The notes under the pieces: generated by a model
Database searches by the model: none
Told to the model about the DNA's origin: nothing
What the model saw: the letters and a program-made list of their open reading frames with translations, nothing else
Program-made: the position numbers and the translations under genes
DNA from: an uncultured Campylobacter sp.
GTDB taxonomy: Bacteria > Campylobacterota > Campylobacteria > Campylobacterales > Campylobacteraceae
NCBI RefSeq assembly: GCF_937997465.1
Contig: NZ_CALKTQ010000305.1
Span: forward strand, 1 to 31,235
Length of the DNA: 31,235 bases
Direction of reading: 5' to 3'
In this document: one piece after another, positions 1-7,374 of the stretch
Numbering within the stretch: position 1 is the first letter of the stretch
Layout of the letters: every line of letters begins with the position of its first letter

Positions 1-1
1 C

Positions 2-259
2 GCCGTAATGCTTGTGCAAACAAGCCTTGCCGCGAGGCAAATTTTAAAAATAACGGCAAATTTAGAGAGACGTTTCGGGCGCGTGAGAAGCTTTAAAAAC
101 GCGCCTAGGACGCTTGATATAGATATTTTGTATTTTAGCGGACGAAACAGAAACGATGCGCGGCTGGTGCTACCGCATCCCGGCGCGCAAAGCAGGGCTA
201 GCGTGATTTTGCCGCTTGGGACGATGAGGCGCGTTAGCAAAAGCGGAGTGAAATTTTAA
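2..259 (+). CDS. folK: HPPK (FolK), C-terminal part; 5' end outside window
   Basis: 6-hydroxymethyl-7,8-dihydropterin pyrophosphokinase, a cytoplasmic folate-pathway enzyme that transfers pyrophosphate from ATP to the pterin. The frame is open from base 2, so the gene starts upstream of the window and only about 85 codons are visible. The diagnostic C-terminal block is present: RTLDIDILYFSG (the family RxLDIDILL motif, whose two Asp bind Mg-ATP), followed by LVLPHPGAQSRASVILPL, matching the family LxxPHPxxxxRxFVLxPL. The protein ends soon after this block, as in the family. It is followed by flhF after 112 nt, the same neighbour as in C. jejuni. Nothing suggests damage; it is simply cut by the window edge. 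Confidence 0.9.
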   Translation, partial: AVMLVQTSLAARQILKITANLERRFGRVRSFKNAPRTLDIDILYFSGRNRNDARLVLPHPGAQSRASVILPLGTMRRVSKSGVKF

Positions 260-371
260 AATTTAGCGGCCGCAAAGCCTAAATTTGAAGCGGGAACGGA
301 AAATGCATAGCCTTTGCCGCGACGATTTGGGCTAAAGGCAGCTAAATTTAGCGAGAAACGAAGGAGAAGAT

Positions 372-1781
372 TTGGCGACGAAGTTTTATACGTTTACCGG
401 CGAGAGCAGTATGGAAGCGCTAAAAAAGGCGCAGGCTCAGTGCGGCGAGAGGGCGATCTTGGTAACGACGAAGCAAATTCAGCCAAAGACGATAAACAAA
501 AAGCCGCTTTATGAAATTTTGGTCAGCGTCGAAGAGGACGCGAGCGAGCAGAAAAAAAATCAGCCACAAAAGCAAAATTTAAAGGGCTACGAGGAGTTTT
601 TGCGCGCTCAGGCAGCAAAAGAGGAAAGGCCGCAAAAGATTATTTTAGACGAGCGCGAGCTTTTTGAAGTCGAAGCTCAAAGCGCTTTAGCTGCGGCAAA
701 TTTTAGCCAAAACTCCACGAGCTCAGCCTCGCAAAATCAAAACTACAAAACCGTTCAAAATAGCGGCGAGGACATACTCCTAAACATCTCAAAAGCCGCA
801 AAAGAGATAAGCCAAATAGCAAATATCGAAACTATGCCTAGTCGCCAAGATCAAAACTACGATAAAAAGATAGACGACGTCGCAAGGCAAGTAAGTATGC
901 TAAGCGAAAAAGTAAATATGATAGCCGATATGTTCTGGGAGGAGAGAGCGGGTGCTAGAAACAACCTAAGCATACCGCCCGAGTTTGCCAGCATCTACAA
1001 AGATGCCAAAAATAGCGGCATGAAAGAGGAACACCTAGAGCAGATAATGAAAATAACCGTGGAAAATATGTCGCCTCAGATGAAGGCTAATCCGACTGCG
1101 GTTAGGAGATATTTTAGCTCGCTGCTTAGAAAGATGCTACCGTGCAGGAGCGAAGAGGACGATAGAAAACAAAAGATAATGATGCTGGTTGGGCCGACCG
1201 GAGTTGGTAAAACCACGACTCTAGCTAAACTTGCTGCAAGATTTGCGTATGGAGACGGTAAGCGTGCAAAAACGGGCATCATCACGCTTGATACCTACCG
1301 TATCGGGGCGGTCGAGCAGCTGTTTCAATACGCAAAGATGATGAAGCTACCGATCCTTGATGTTATCGAAGTTGATGATTTTAAAAACGCACTAAAGCAG
1401 CTAAATCACTGCGAGGTTATCCTCATAGACACCACGGGCAGCTCGCAGTACGATAAAGAAAAACTGTCAAGGCTAGAAAAGTTTATAAAAAGCTCGGATG
1501 CGCATATAGACGTGCACCTGGTGCTATCGGCCGGGGCAAAGATCGAAGATATGCTTGAAATTTACAACGGTTTTAGCTTTCTTGACATCGACACCCTGAT
1601 TATCACCAAATTTGACGAAACCAAAATTTTCGGTAACGTATTTTCGCTAGTTTACGAGACGAATAAACCGGTTAGTTTTTTCTCCGTCGGACAGGAAGTA
1701 CCTGACGATATCTTGGTGGCAAAGAGCGAATTTTTAGTAAGTTGCGTATTAGAGGGATTTAGCAAGGAACATAATGAGTAA
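372..1781 (+). CDS. flhF: Flagellar SRP-like GTPase FlhF
   Basis: FlhF is the SRP-family GTPase that marks the cell pole for flagellum assembly; in Campylobacter it also feeds into sigma-54 flagellar gene expression. The 469-aa length is close to that of C. jejuni FlhF. The start is TTG at 372 with AAGGAG at 361-366 five bases upstream, giving MATKFYTFTGESSMEALKKA, the usual FlhF N-terminus. Residues ~50-200 form a low-complexity, Gln/Lys/Ser-rich B domain. The NG GTPase domain begins ~residue 195, with the P-loop GPTGVGKT at 274-281 and downstream DTYRIGAVEQL and LIDTTGSS blocks; the late TKFDE block matches the family TKxDE nucleotide-specificity motif. The stop overlaps the flhG start by 8 nt, so the two are translationally coupled. 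Confidence 0.95.
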   Translation: MATKFYTFTGESSMEALKKAQAQCGERAILVTTKQIQPKTINKKPLYEILVSVEEDASEQKKNQPQKQNLKGYEEFLRAQAAKEERPQKIILDERELFEVEAQSALAAANFSQNSTSSASQNQNYKTVQNSGEDILLNISKAAKEISQIANIETMPSRQDQNYDKKIDDVARQVSMLSEKVNMIADMFWEERAGARNNLSIPPEFASIYKDAKNSGMKEEHLEQIMKITVENMSPQMKANPTAVRRYFSSLLRKMLPCRSEEDDRKQKIMMLVGPTGVGKTTTLAKLAARFAYGDGKRAKTGIITLDTYRIGAVEQLFQYAKMMKLPILDVIEVDDFKNALKQLNHCEVILIDTTGSSQYDKEKLSRLEKFIKSSDAHIDVHLVLSAGAKIEDMLEIYNGFSFLDIDTLIITKFDETKIFGNVFSLVYETNKPVSFFSVGQEVPDDILVAKSEFLVSCVLEGFSKEHNE

Positions 1782-2640
1782 TCAGGCCGAGAAACTAAAA
1801 GGCATAGTGGCCGCCCAAGCCAAGGCAAAAACTACGTATTTTATCGCTGTAACTAGCGGCAAGGGCGGAGTAGGCAAAAGCACCATAAGCGCAAATTTGG
1901 CTAACGTCTTGGCCAAAAGCGGGTATAGAGTCGCTCTTTTTGACGCGGACATAGGGCTAGCGAATTTAGACGTCATCTTAAACGTGCGCGTTAATAAAAA
2001 TTTGCTTCACGTGCTAAAAGGCGAATGTTCCTTAAAAGATATTTTGATCGAGATAAAGCCGAATTTGACGCTGATTCCCGGTGAAAGCGGCGAGGAGATA
2101 TTAAAATTTAACAATCAATTTTTGTGCGAGCAGTTTTTTGCCGAGTCGGCGAACCTTGACGGGCTTGATTTTATCATCATCGACACGGGCGCGGGTATAG
2201 GCGGAAACACGCGGCTATTTTTAGAGGCTGCAGACGAGGTCGTGGTGGTTACTATGCCCGATCCCGCCGCGATAACGGACGCTTATGCCGTTATAAAAAT
2301 CACTTCAAAAGATAAAGACAACATCTCGATGCTTTTTAATATGGTAAAGAGCGAAAAAGAGGCGGTTAGGATATTTGAGCATATCCGCAAGGTAGCCAAG
2401 GCAAATATCGAAAATCCGTTAAATTTGGAGTTTTTAGGCGCTATTAGCGAGGATAAAAACGTCTCAAAGAGTATAAAACAGCGCACGCTATTTACCGACG
2501 ATAGCGAATTTTGTCTGCCGAGCTTGGAGTTAAATCAGATAGCTCAAAGGCTTATTTCGAGATTGGAACAAAAAGTGCTTAAAGATGGTCAAGTCAATAG
2601 CTTTAGCGCCTTTTTTAAGCGCATGATTGAGCAATTTTAA
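1774..2640 (+). CDS. flhG: MinD-like ATPase FlhG (FleN/YlxH)
   Basis: FlhG is the MinD/ParA-family ATPase that limits flagellar number and works as the partner of FlhF at the pole; in Campylobacter it also affects division-site choice. The 288-aa protein shows the deviant Walker A KGGVGKST at residues 30-37, preceded by FIAVTSG, the switch-I region ALFDADIGLANLDVIL, and a Walker B-type FIIIDTGAGI. An N-terminal amphipathic tail of ~20 residues precedes the fold, as in FlhG, where it contacts FlhF. The ATG at 1774 follows AAGGA (1764-1768) and overlaps the flhF stop. The end of the gene contains a sigma-54-like promoter (2563-2580). Confidence 0.94.
   Translation: MSNQAEKLKGIVAAQAKAKTTYFIAVTSGKGGVGKSTISANLANVLAKSGYRVALFDADIGLANLDVILNVRVNKNLLHVLKGECSLKDILIEIKPNLTLIPGESGEEILKFNNQFLCEQFFAESANLDGLDFIIIDTGAGIGGNTRLFLEAADEVVVVTMPDPAAITDAYAVIKITSKDKDNISMLFNMVKSEKEAVRIFEHIRKVAKANIENPLNLEFLGAISEDKNVSKSIKQRTLFTDDSEFCLPSLELNQIAQRLISRLEQKVLKDGQVNSFSAFFKRMIEQF
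2563..2580 (+). promoter_or_regulatory. Sigma-54-like -24/-12 promoter inside flhG
   Basis: The sequence TTGGAACAAAAAGTGCTT matches the Campylobacter sigma-54 pattern TTGGAAC(R)-N4-TTGCTT at 13 of 14 defined positions, with GG (2565-2566) and GC (2577-2578) exactly ten bases apart. Transcription would start about 12 nt after the GC, near 2590, some 65 nt ahead of the membrane-protein gene at 2656 and upstream of fliA-fliM-fliY. It lies in coding DNA, so a chance match is possible; no expression data are available here. Confidence 0.5.
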
Positions 2641-2655
2641 ATTTAGGATTTAGTT

Positions 2656-3009
2656 TTGAAAGCGGAAAATTTTATAGCATTTTTTACTGTTTGCGGATTT
2701 TTTACGGGAGTCGTTTTTTCGACATTAAAGTTGAATGATCCAATACAAATACTACTTTATACTTTTGTGATTACGTTTTTCTTTTATCTCGTGATTCACG
2801 TTATCATAATGAACTATATCGACGTCAGATTATCGTTTAAAAAGAGATTTGATAAAGAGCAATACGAGCAAACAGCTGATTATCTCATCGGAGAACTAGC
2901 TCTTAGAGAAAAGCGTATAGATAATATATTAAGTAAGCTAGCTAGCGAAAATATCCTAATAAAACAAGCGCTAGGTAAAAATGGCGAAAGAAATGCAAAA
3001 GCCGCATAA
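2656..3009 (+). CDS. Small flagellar-cluster membrane protein (Cj0062c-like)
   Basis: A 117-aa protein of unknown function in the position of C. jejuni Cj0062c, between flhG and fliA. Two hydrophobic segments (residues ~6-24 and ~31-53) form a membrane hairpin. A charged, helical cytoplasmic tail (residues ~58-117) has regular Leu/Ile spacing and may form a short coiled coil. The start is TTG at 2656 with AGGA at 2645-2648; no ATG is available that would keep the first membrane segment. It begins 15 nt after flhG and its last 29 nt overlap fliA, so it belongs to the same operon. A role linked to flagella is inferred only from position. Confidence 0.8.
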   Translation: MKAENFIAFFTVCGFFTGVVFSTLKLNDPIQILLYTFVITFFFYLVIHVIIMNYIDVRLSFKKRFDKEQYEQTADYLIGELALREKRIDNILSKLASENILIKQALGKNGERNAKAA

Positions 3010-3688
3010 TCCTTATGCCTCAAATTTAAAAAAAGAACAAGACGAGGTCGTGCTAGCCTACACGCCCGCTCTTCGCGCGATGGCTTTTAGGCTAAAGGAG
3101 CGTTTGCCCGCTCATATCGACGTTAGCGACCTGATCGGCGCTGGGCTGGAGGAGATGGTAAAGCTCTCCAGAAAATACGACAAAGAGCAAAACGACTCCT
3201 TTTGGGGTTATGCGCAAAAGCGAGTTTACGGCGCGATGCTTGATTTTTTACGCGGGCTTGACGTGGTTAGCCGCTCGGACCGTACTTTGGTAAAGTCTAT
3301 CGAGGCTTTAGTAAATGAGTATTTTAATAAATTTGAGTGCGAACCCGACGATGTATATATCGCAGGAAAGCTAGGTATTGACGTAGAAAAAGTAAGCGAA
3401 GCAAGGAACGTGAGCGCCGTCGTCGCCGTCCTAAACATCGACGATCAAATGGAGCTAATGAGTGAGGAGAATACGCTAGAACGGGTCGAAAAAGAGGATT
3501 TGATAGAAAAGATAACTCAAATTTTAAACGAATTTGAGGAGCGCGATCAGCTCATCGTACAGCTTTATTATTACGAAGAGCTGAGTTTAAAGGAGATCAG
3601 CGAAATTTTGCAGATTACCGAGAGTAGGATCTCGCAGATACATAAGCGTTTGATGGAAAAAATAAGAAAAAAGCTTGAGGGTAAATAA
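2981..3688 (+). CDS. fliA: Flagellar sigma factor FliA (sigma-28)
   Basis: FliA directs RNA polymerase to late flagellar genes such as flagellin and is held inactive by FlgM until the hook is built. The 235-aa sequence shows sigma region 2 (HIDVSDLIGAGLEEMVKL, then FWGYAQKRVYGAMLDFLR and VSRSDR, residues ~46-101), region 3 (~105-150), and a region 4 helix-turn-helix at the C-terminus (EELSLKEISEILQITESRIS). ATG at 2981 is used here; an in-frame ATG at 2993 would give a protein four residues shorter and cannot be excluded, since neither has a strong ribosome site. The stop overlaps the fliM start in a TAATG junction. Confidence 0.95.
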   Translation: MAKEMQKPHNPYASNLKKEQDEVVLAYTPALRAMAFRLKERLPAHIDVSDLIGAGLEEMVKLSRKYDKEQNDSFWGYAQKRVYGAMLDFLRGLDVVSRSDRTLVKSIEALVNEYFNKFECEPDDVYIAGKLGIDVEKVSEARNVSAVVAVLNIDDQMELMSEENTLERVEKEDLIEKITQILNEFEERDQLIVQLYYYEELSLKEISEILQITESRISQIHKRLMEKIRKKLEGK

Positions 3689-4794
3689 TGGCGGACATTT
3701 TAAGTCAAGAAGAGATAGACGCGCTACTAGAAGTCGTGGACGACGACGATGCTAGCGAATCTATCGGCGAAAAATCAAAAAAAGAAGAACAGCAGCAGGT
3801 AATAATTTACGATTTTAAACGCCCAAACCGCGTGAGCAAGGAGCAGCTGCGCGCGATAAAAGGCATACACGACAAGCTTGCGAGGAATTTGGCTTCTCAA
3901 ATTTCAAGCGTCATGAGAAGTATCGTGGAGATCCGCCTGCACAGCGTCGATCAGATGACATACGGCGAGTTTTTGATGAGTTTGCCGAGCCCTACTAGCT
4001 TTAACGTCTTTTCGATCAAGCCGCTTGACGGTAACTGCGTTTTGGAGATAAACCCGAGTATCGCGTTTCCGATGATAGATCGCTTGCTAGGCGGTAACGG
4101 CGAGGGCTTTGAGACTAGCAGGGAGCTAACCGATATCGAGGTAAATTTACTCGATGCGATCCTAAGGATGATGATGCAGCGCCTAAAAGAGAGCTGGTCG
4201 ATGATCACCGATATGTACCCGAACGTCGAGGCTAAAGAAAGCAGTCCAAACGTCGTGCAAATCGTAAGCCAAAACGAGATCGTTATAATGGTCGTCATGG
4301 AGATCATCGTAGGCAACTCAAGCGGCATGATAAATATCTGCTATCCGGTCATCTACCTAGAGCCGATCTTAAGCCGTCTAGCCAACCGCGACATAATGCT
4401 AGGCGAAACGAGCGCGAAAAAGAGCCGAAACAAAGAGCTAAAAACGCTGATCGGGCGAGCCGAGGTGCTATATGAGGCGATACTGGGCAAAAGTATCGTT
4501 AGCGTAAACGAGTTTTTAAATTTAAAAGAGGGCGACATACTGCGTCTTGACCGCTCGGCAAACGACAAAGCTATCGTAACGATCGATAAAAAAGAGGTAT
4601 TTTTGGCTGAGGTCGGGCTGCATAGATTTAGAAAATCTATCCGTATAGAAGAGCTAATCAGAAGCGACAAAGACGAGATCAAAAATATCCTCGAGCAGTA
4701 CGAAGAAGAGCGCAGGGCAAAACTCATGAGTACTGAGCACGAGGATGAGTACGAAGACGACGATATATTAGGCGAGGATGAAAACAATGAATGA
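3688..4794 (+). CDS. fliM: Flagellar motor switch protein FliM
   Basis: FliM is the C-ring protein that receives phospho-CheY and, with FliG and FliN/FliY, reverses rotation. The 368-aa protein begins with the CheY-binding peptide ILSQEEIDALLEVV (residues ~4-17), followed by an acidic linker, the CheC-like middle domain (~45-230) and a C-terminal SpoA domain (~250-330). An acidic tail (GEDENNE at the end) is visible. The ATG shares a base with the fliA stop and the 3' end overlaps fliY by 17 nt, indicating translational coupling through the whole cluster. Confidence 0.95.
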   Translation: MADILSQEEIDALLEVVDDDDASESIGEKSKKEEQQQVIIYDFKRPNRVSKEQLRAIKGIHDKLARNLASQISSVMRSIVEIRLHSVDQMTYGEFLMSLPSPTSFNVFSIKPLDGNCVLEINPSIAFPMIDRLLGGNGEGFETSRELTDIEVNLLDAILRMMMQRLKESWSMITDMYPNVEAKESSPNVVQIVSQNEIVIMVVMEIIVGNSSGMINICYPVIYLEPILSRLANRDIMLGETSAKKSRNKELKTLIGRAEVLYEAILGKSIVSVNEFLNLKEGDILRLDRSANDKAIVTIDKKEVFLAEVGLHRFRKSIRIEELIRSDKDEIKNILEQYEEERRAKLMSTEHEDEYEDDDILGEDENNE

Positions 4795-5620
4795 TTTTTT
4801 TAAAATTTTCGTAAACGAGGTAAAGGCTACGGTCGAAGGGCTAACGGGTAGGACGCCCGAGATAGGTGAGAGAAACGAATACGACGCTCCTAAGCAAGAA
4901 GGCATAAAGCCGCCTCTAGCCGTTGCAAACATAGCCGTTAGCGGCGATACGACGGCAAAGATGATACTAGTAGCCACGCCGGTACTGATGAGCGCGATCG
5001 GCGAATGGATGCTTGGAGAAGAAGAGATCTCGCGCAACGAAAATCTAAGCGAGGACGAGCTAGATGCCGCTAAAGAGGTATTTTCAAATATTATGGGCGC
5101 GTTTTCCACAAGCCTTGGCGCGCAAAAAGGCATGCCGAAGCTAAATTTCGAGGTAGCGAAAGTAAATTTCCTCGACGAGAGCGCAAATTTTGATTTGAAC
5201 GCGTTTGAAAAAATATACGTCTACTCCGTTAAAATCGGAGACGTCAGCGAGCAAATCGCTATCGTGCTTGACTTTGCATTGGTGAAATTTTTAAATAAAG
5301 ATCACAAAGAACCGGCCCAGCAAGCAACTCCTGCAAAAGGCGATCTAAGTATCGAGGAAATGCGAAATATCGGGCTCATCATGGATGTGCGCCTGCCGCT
5401 TCACGTGCGTATCGGCTCAAAAAGAATGCTGCTAAAAGACGTGCTCACGATGGACATAGGCTCGGTCATCGAGCTAAATCAGCTCGCAAACGACCCGCTT
5501 GAGATTTTGATCAGCGACAAGGTTGTGGCTCTAGGCGAGGTCGTCATCGTGGACGGCAACTTCGGCATCCAGATCACTCAGATCGGTACGAAAAAAGAGC
5601 GTCTCGAGCAGCTACGTTAA
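4778..5620 (+). CDS. fliY: Flagellar switch/phosphatase-like protein FliY
   Basis: FliY is a C-ring component with a FliN-like C-terminus and a CheC-like N-terminal part. The 280-aa protein resembles C. jejuni FliY: NDFFKIFVNEVKATVEGLTG at the N-terminus, a CheC-like region (~40-170) and a C-terminal SpoA/FliN domain (~190-275) with DVRLPLHVRIGSKRMLLKDV and GEVVIVDGNFGIQI. Two starts are possible: ATG at 4778 or ATG at 4787. The purine-rich GGCGAGG (4771-4777) sits at a better distance from 4787, so the protein may be three residues shorter. It is the last gene of the folK-fliY run; a weak terminator follows at 5642. Confidence 0.93.
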   Translation: MKTMNDFFKIFVNEVKATVEGLTGRTPEIGERNEYDAPKQEGIKPPLAVANIAVSGDTTAKMILVATPVLMSAIGEWMLGEEEISRNENLSEDELDAAKEVFSNIMGAFSTSLGAQKGMPKLNFEVAKVNFLDESANFDLNAFEKIYVYSVKIGDVSEQIAIVLDFALVKFLNKDHKEPAQQATPAKGDLSIEEMRNIGLIMDVRLPLHVRIGSKRMLLKDVLTMDIGSVIELNQLANDPLEILISDKVVALGEVVIVDGNFGIQITQIGTKKERLEQLR

Positions 5621-6038
5621 GGGCTAAAATCGGACGAATTCCGCCTTGGGGCGCTTTTTAAAACCAAGTCGTATTCGGCCAAATTTAGCACGAAATCGTG
5701 AGCAAATTTGGAGGCCTAAATTTGCAAGCCGCCGCATTTTTAGAAACCACCGCATAAATTTGCGTTAAAGGTTAAGGCGGCGGTTTTGTGATTTTAAAAT
5801 GGGTTTGCTTTGCGAGTTTGCGCCGTTTGGCGCTAAAATTGCCGGCAAATTTGAGCAAAATTAAGCCGCTTTGATAGCTTTGCAAATTTGAAATCTACCT
5901 AAAATTAATCTCAAATTTAATTATGCGTCATTTGTTTTTAAATCCGTTTTGGCTATCATTGCTTTTAGATTCGCGTGGTAAATTTAGCCGCTATTTGCAG
6001 CTCTAGCGCGTAAATTTAAACTAAGAAAAAGAGAAATA
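5621..6038. other. Non-coding stretch rich in AAATTT
   Basis: 418 nt between fliY and the LOG gene. No convincing coding frame on either strand. I count nine copies of AAATTT (first at 5681, last at 6012), where chance would give well under one. An inverted GC pair (GCCGCCG near 5728, GGCGGCGG near 5776) flanks ~40 nt and may form a loose hairpin. In C. jejuni this position holds other small genes; none is recognisable here. Confidence 0.6.
5642..5659 (+). terminator. Weak terminator after fliY
   Basis: A short 4-bp GC stem (CGCC 5642-5645 / GGCG 5650-5653, loop TTGG) is followed by C and five T. It lies 22 nt after the fliY stop. The stem is short, so termination may be partial. Confidence 0.4.
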
Positions 6039-6635
6039 ATGGATGAAATTTTAAACGATCTGGCCAAATTTAGGGATTTTGCGACTTATAAAAATCCTAG
6101 CGTTACGTTTTTTGGCTCGGCTAGATTTGATGAAAACAGCAAATACTGTAAAATGGCCTTTAGCCTCGCAAAAGAACTTGCCGACGGTGGTTTCGCCGTC
6201 GTTAGCGGCGGCGGGCCTGGCGTGATGGAGGCGGCAAACAAGGGAGCGTACGAGAGCGGCAAAAGCCCGTCAATAGGCCTAAATATCGTGCTTCCGTTTG
6301 AGCAAGTGACGAACAGATACGCTACGAGCAACTTTGTTTTTTCAAATTTATCCGCTCGCAAATTTGCCCTCATCGAGCGCTCGAGCGCGTTTTTGGTGTT
6401 TCCTGGCGGCTTTGGGACGCTTGATGAGCTGTTTGAGATCCTAGTGCTCGCGCAAATCGGCGCCAAAAAAGCTAAAATTTTCCTCATCGGCAGCGAGTTT
6501 TGGAGTAAGCTTGATGATTTCATCAAAACCACGCTGATACATGAAAAAGCCGTCAGCGAGGAGGATTTGTCGCTTTATACGATCAGCGATGATCTAGACG
6601 CCGTGCGAGATGAAATTCTGGGAGTATTAAACTAA
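6039..6635 (+). CDS. LOG-family nucleotide 5'-monophosphate phosphoribohydrolase
   Basis: A member of the LOG family (often mis-called lysine decarboxylase, TIGR00730), which cleaves the N-glycosidic bond of purine nucleoside monophosphates to release base and ribose 5-phosphate. The 198-aa Rossmann-fold protein carries both signature motifs: GGGPGVMEAANKGA at residues 57-70 and PGGFGTLDE at 122-130, with the conserved Arg-Lys (SARKFAL) at ~106-112 between them. ATG at 6039 gives the standard N-terminus with FFGSARF as the first strand. It stands alone between two long non-coding stretches. The exact substrate cannot be told from sequence. Confidence 0.88.
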   Translation: MDEILNDLAKFRDFATYKNPSVTFFGSARFDENSKYCKMAFSLAKELADGGFAVVSGGGPGVMEAANKGAYESGKSPSIGLNIVLPFEQVTNRYATSNFVFSNLSARKFALIERSSAFLVFPGGFGTLDELFEILVLAQIGAKKAKIFLIGSEFWSKLDDFIKTTLIHEKAVSEEDLSLYTISDDLDAVRDEILGVLN

Positions 6636-6962
6636 GCCGGTTTGCTAAAATTGTTCGAATTTTGAGGATTTGGCGAAGCTTGACGGGATCGCTTTTACGC
6701 TTTTTGCCAGATTTTTATCGTGATTCGCGGCTATACCGATCCTCAAATTTGACGCCGCTCGCGTCAATTGCCGATTTTAACTTCCGCTGTTTTTGCCGCT
6801 ACGATGGCGCATACGGTACGCGAAAATTTAAAGCTCTAAAATACTGCAAGGCTTGAGGGTTAGTTAAATTCGCTCGGCAAATTTGCCGGCTGCATTTATC
6901 TAGCGTTCGGCGTTAAATTTTGATTTTTGCAAATTTGTTCGCGCGGTTTGGTTTGTATTTTT

Positions 6963-7058
6963 TTAAGCGGATTTGCCGATATGTTTGCCTTTTGCGTCAA
7001 ATTCGGTAAATTTAACCGCGTCATCGCCGTTTGTAAATTCTACATCGTCTTGGCGCAT
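6963..7058 (-). CDS. Possible 31-aa small protein or gene remnant
   Basis: A short minus-strand frame starting at ATG 7058 gives a balanced, acidic, well-composed peptide (begins MRQDDVEFTNGDDAVKF, ends GKHIGKSA). The frame stays open ~20 codons upstream of the ATG before a stop. There is no good ribosome site and no match I recognise. It may be the tail of a decayed gene. Existence is uncertain, partly because AAATTT-rich DNA favours such frames by chance. Confidence 0.2.
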   Translation of the reverse strand: MRQDDVEFTNGDDAVKFTEFDAKGKHIGKSA

Positions 7059-7143
7059 AAAATTTAAACCCAAGCAAAGATAAATGCTGACCCTGCTTGC
7101 GAACCTAGATTTACAAATTTATAGCGCATTAAGCTAATTTTTA

Positions 7144-7149
7144 TATAAT
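7144..7149 (+). promoter_or_regulatory. TATAAT -10 box upstream of mnmA
   Basis: A perfect TATAAT preceded by a T-rich stretch (AATTTTTA), the usual Campylobacter sigma-70 arrangement, where a T-rich segment replaces a clear -35. Transcription would start near 7156, leaving a leader of about 220 nt before mnmA, longer than needed for a simple housekeeping gene. Confidence 0.45.
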
Positions 7150-7203
7150 CGCACCGAATTTATACGAATTTGCCTTATTGTGGGGCTAGGGCGAGATTTG
7201 TAA

Positions 7204-7225
7204 ATTTTAAAGCTGAATTTAAAAT
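7204..7225 (+). other. Hairpin in the mnmA leader
   Basis: Perfect 8-bp inverted repeat ATTTTAAA (7204-7211) / TTTAAAAT (7218-7225) with loop GCTGAA. It is AT-only, so stability is modest. CGCACC (7150-7155) and GGTGCG (7238-7243) could pair around it and close a larger stem. Function unknown. Confidence 0.35.
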
Positions 7226-7374
7226 ACAAAACTTTAGGGTGCGGTATTTTTAGATGATTTTTGCGGCTGTGCGGTAAATTTTCGGCGTAGATAGAACATA
7301 TAGTTCATCAAACTGAAAATTTACAAACTCCGTAAAAAGCGCTAAAAAGACAAGCCCTCACAATAGGAAGAAAA

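Larger units (their letters stand above)
6636..7374. other. 739-nt gap between LOG gene and mnmA
   Basis: No robust gene. It contains a possible 31-codon reading frame on the minus strand (6963-7058), a palindromic CGGCAAATTTGCCG near 6883, a TATAAT box at 7144 facing mnmA and a hairpin at 7204-7225. A plus-strand frame at 6662-6856 has an Arg/aromatic-rich translation with no ribosome site and looks fortuitous. Confidence 0.55.

Noticed and set aside
291..308. Possible sigma-54 site before flhF (GG at 293-294, GC at 305-306, ten bases apart)
   Set aside because: Only about 10 of 14 consensus positions fit, and both leading T are missing; much weaker than the sites at 2563 and 22827.
5949..5964. 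TTGG...TTGCTT pair upstream of the LOG gene
   Set aside because: GG and GC are eight, not ten, bases apart; sigma-54 spacing is rigid.
6662..6856. 64-codon plus-strand frame after the LOG gene
   Set aside because: No ribosome site, Arg/aromatic-rich random-looking translation, no recognisable family.
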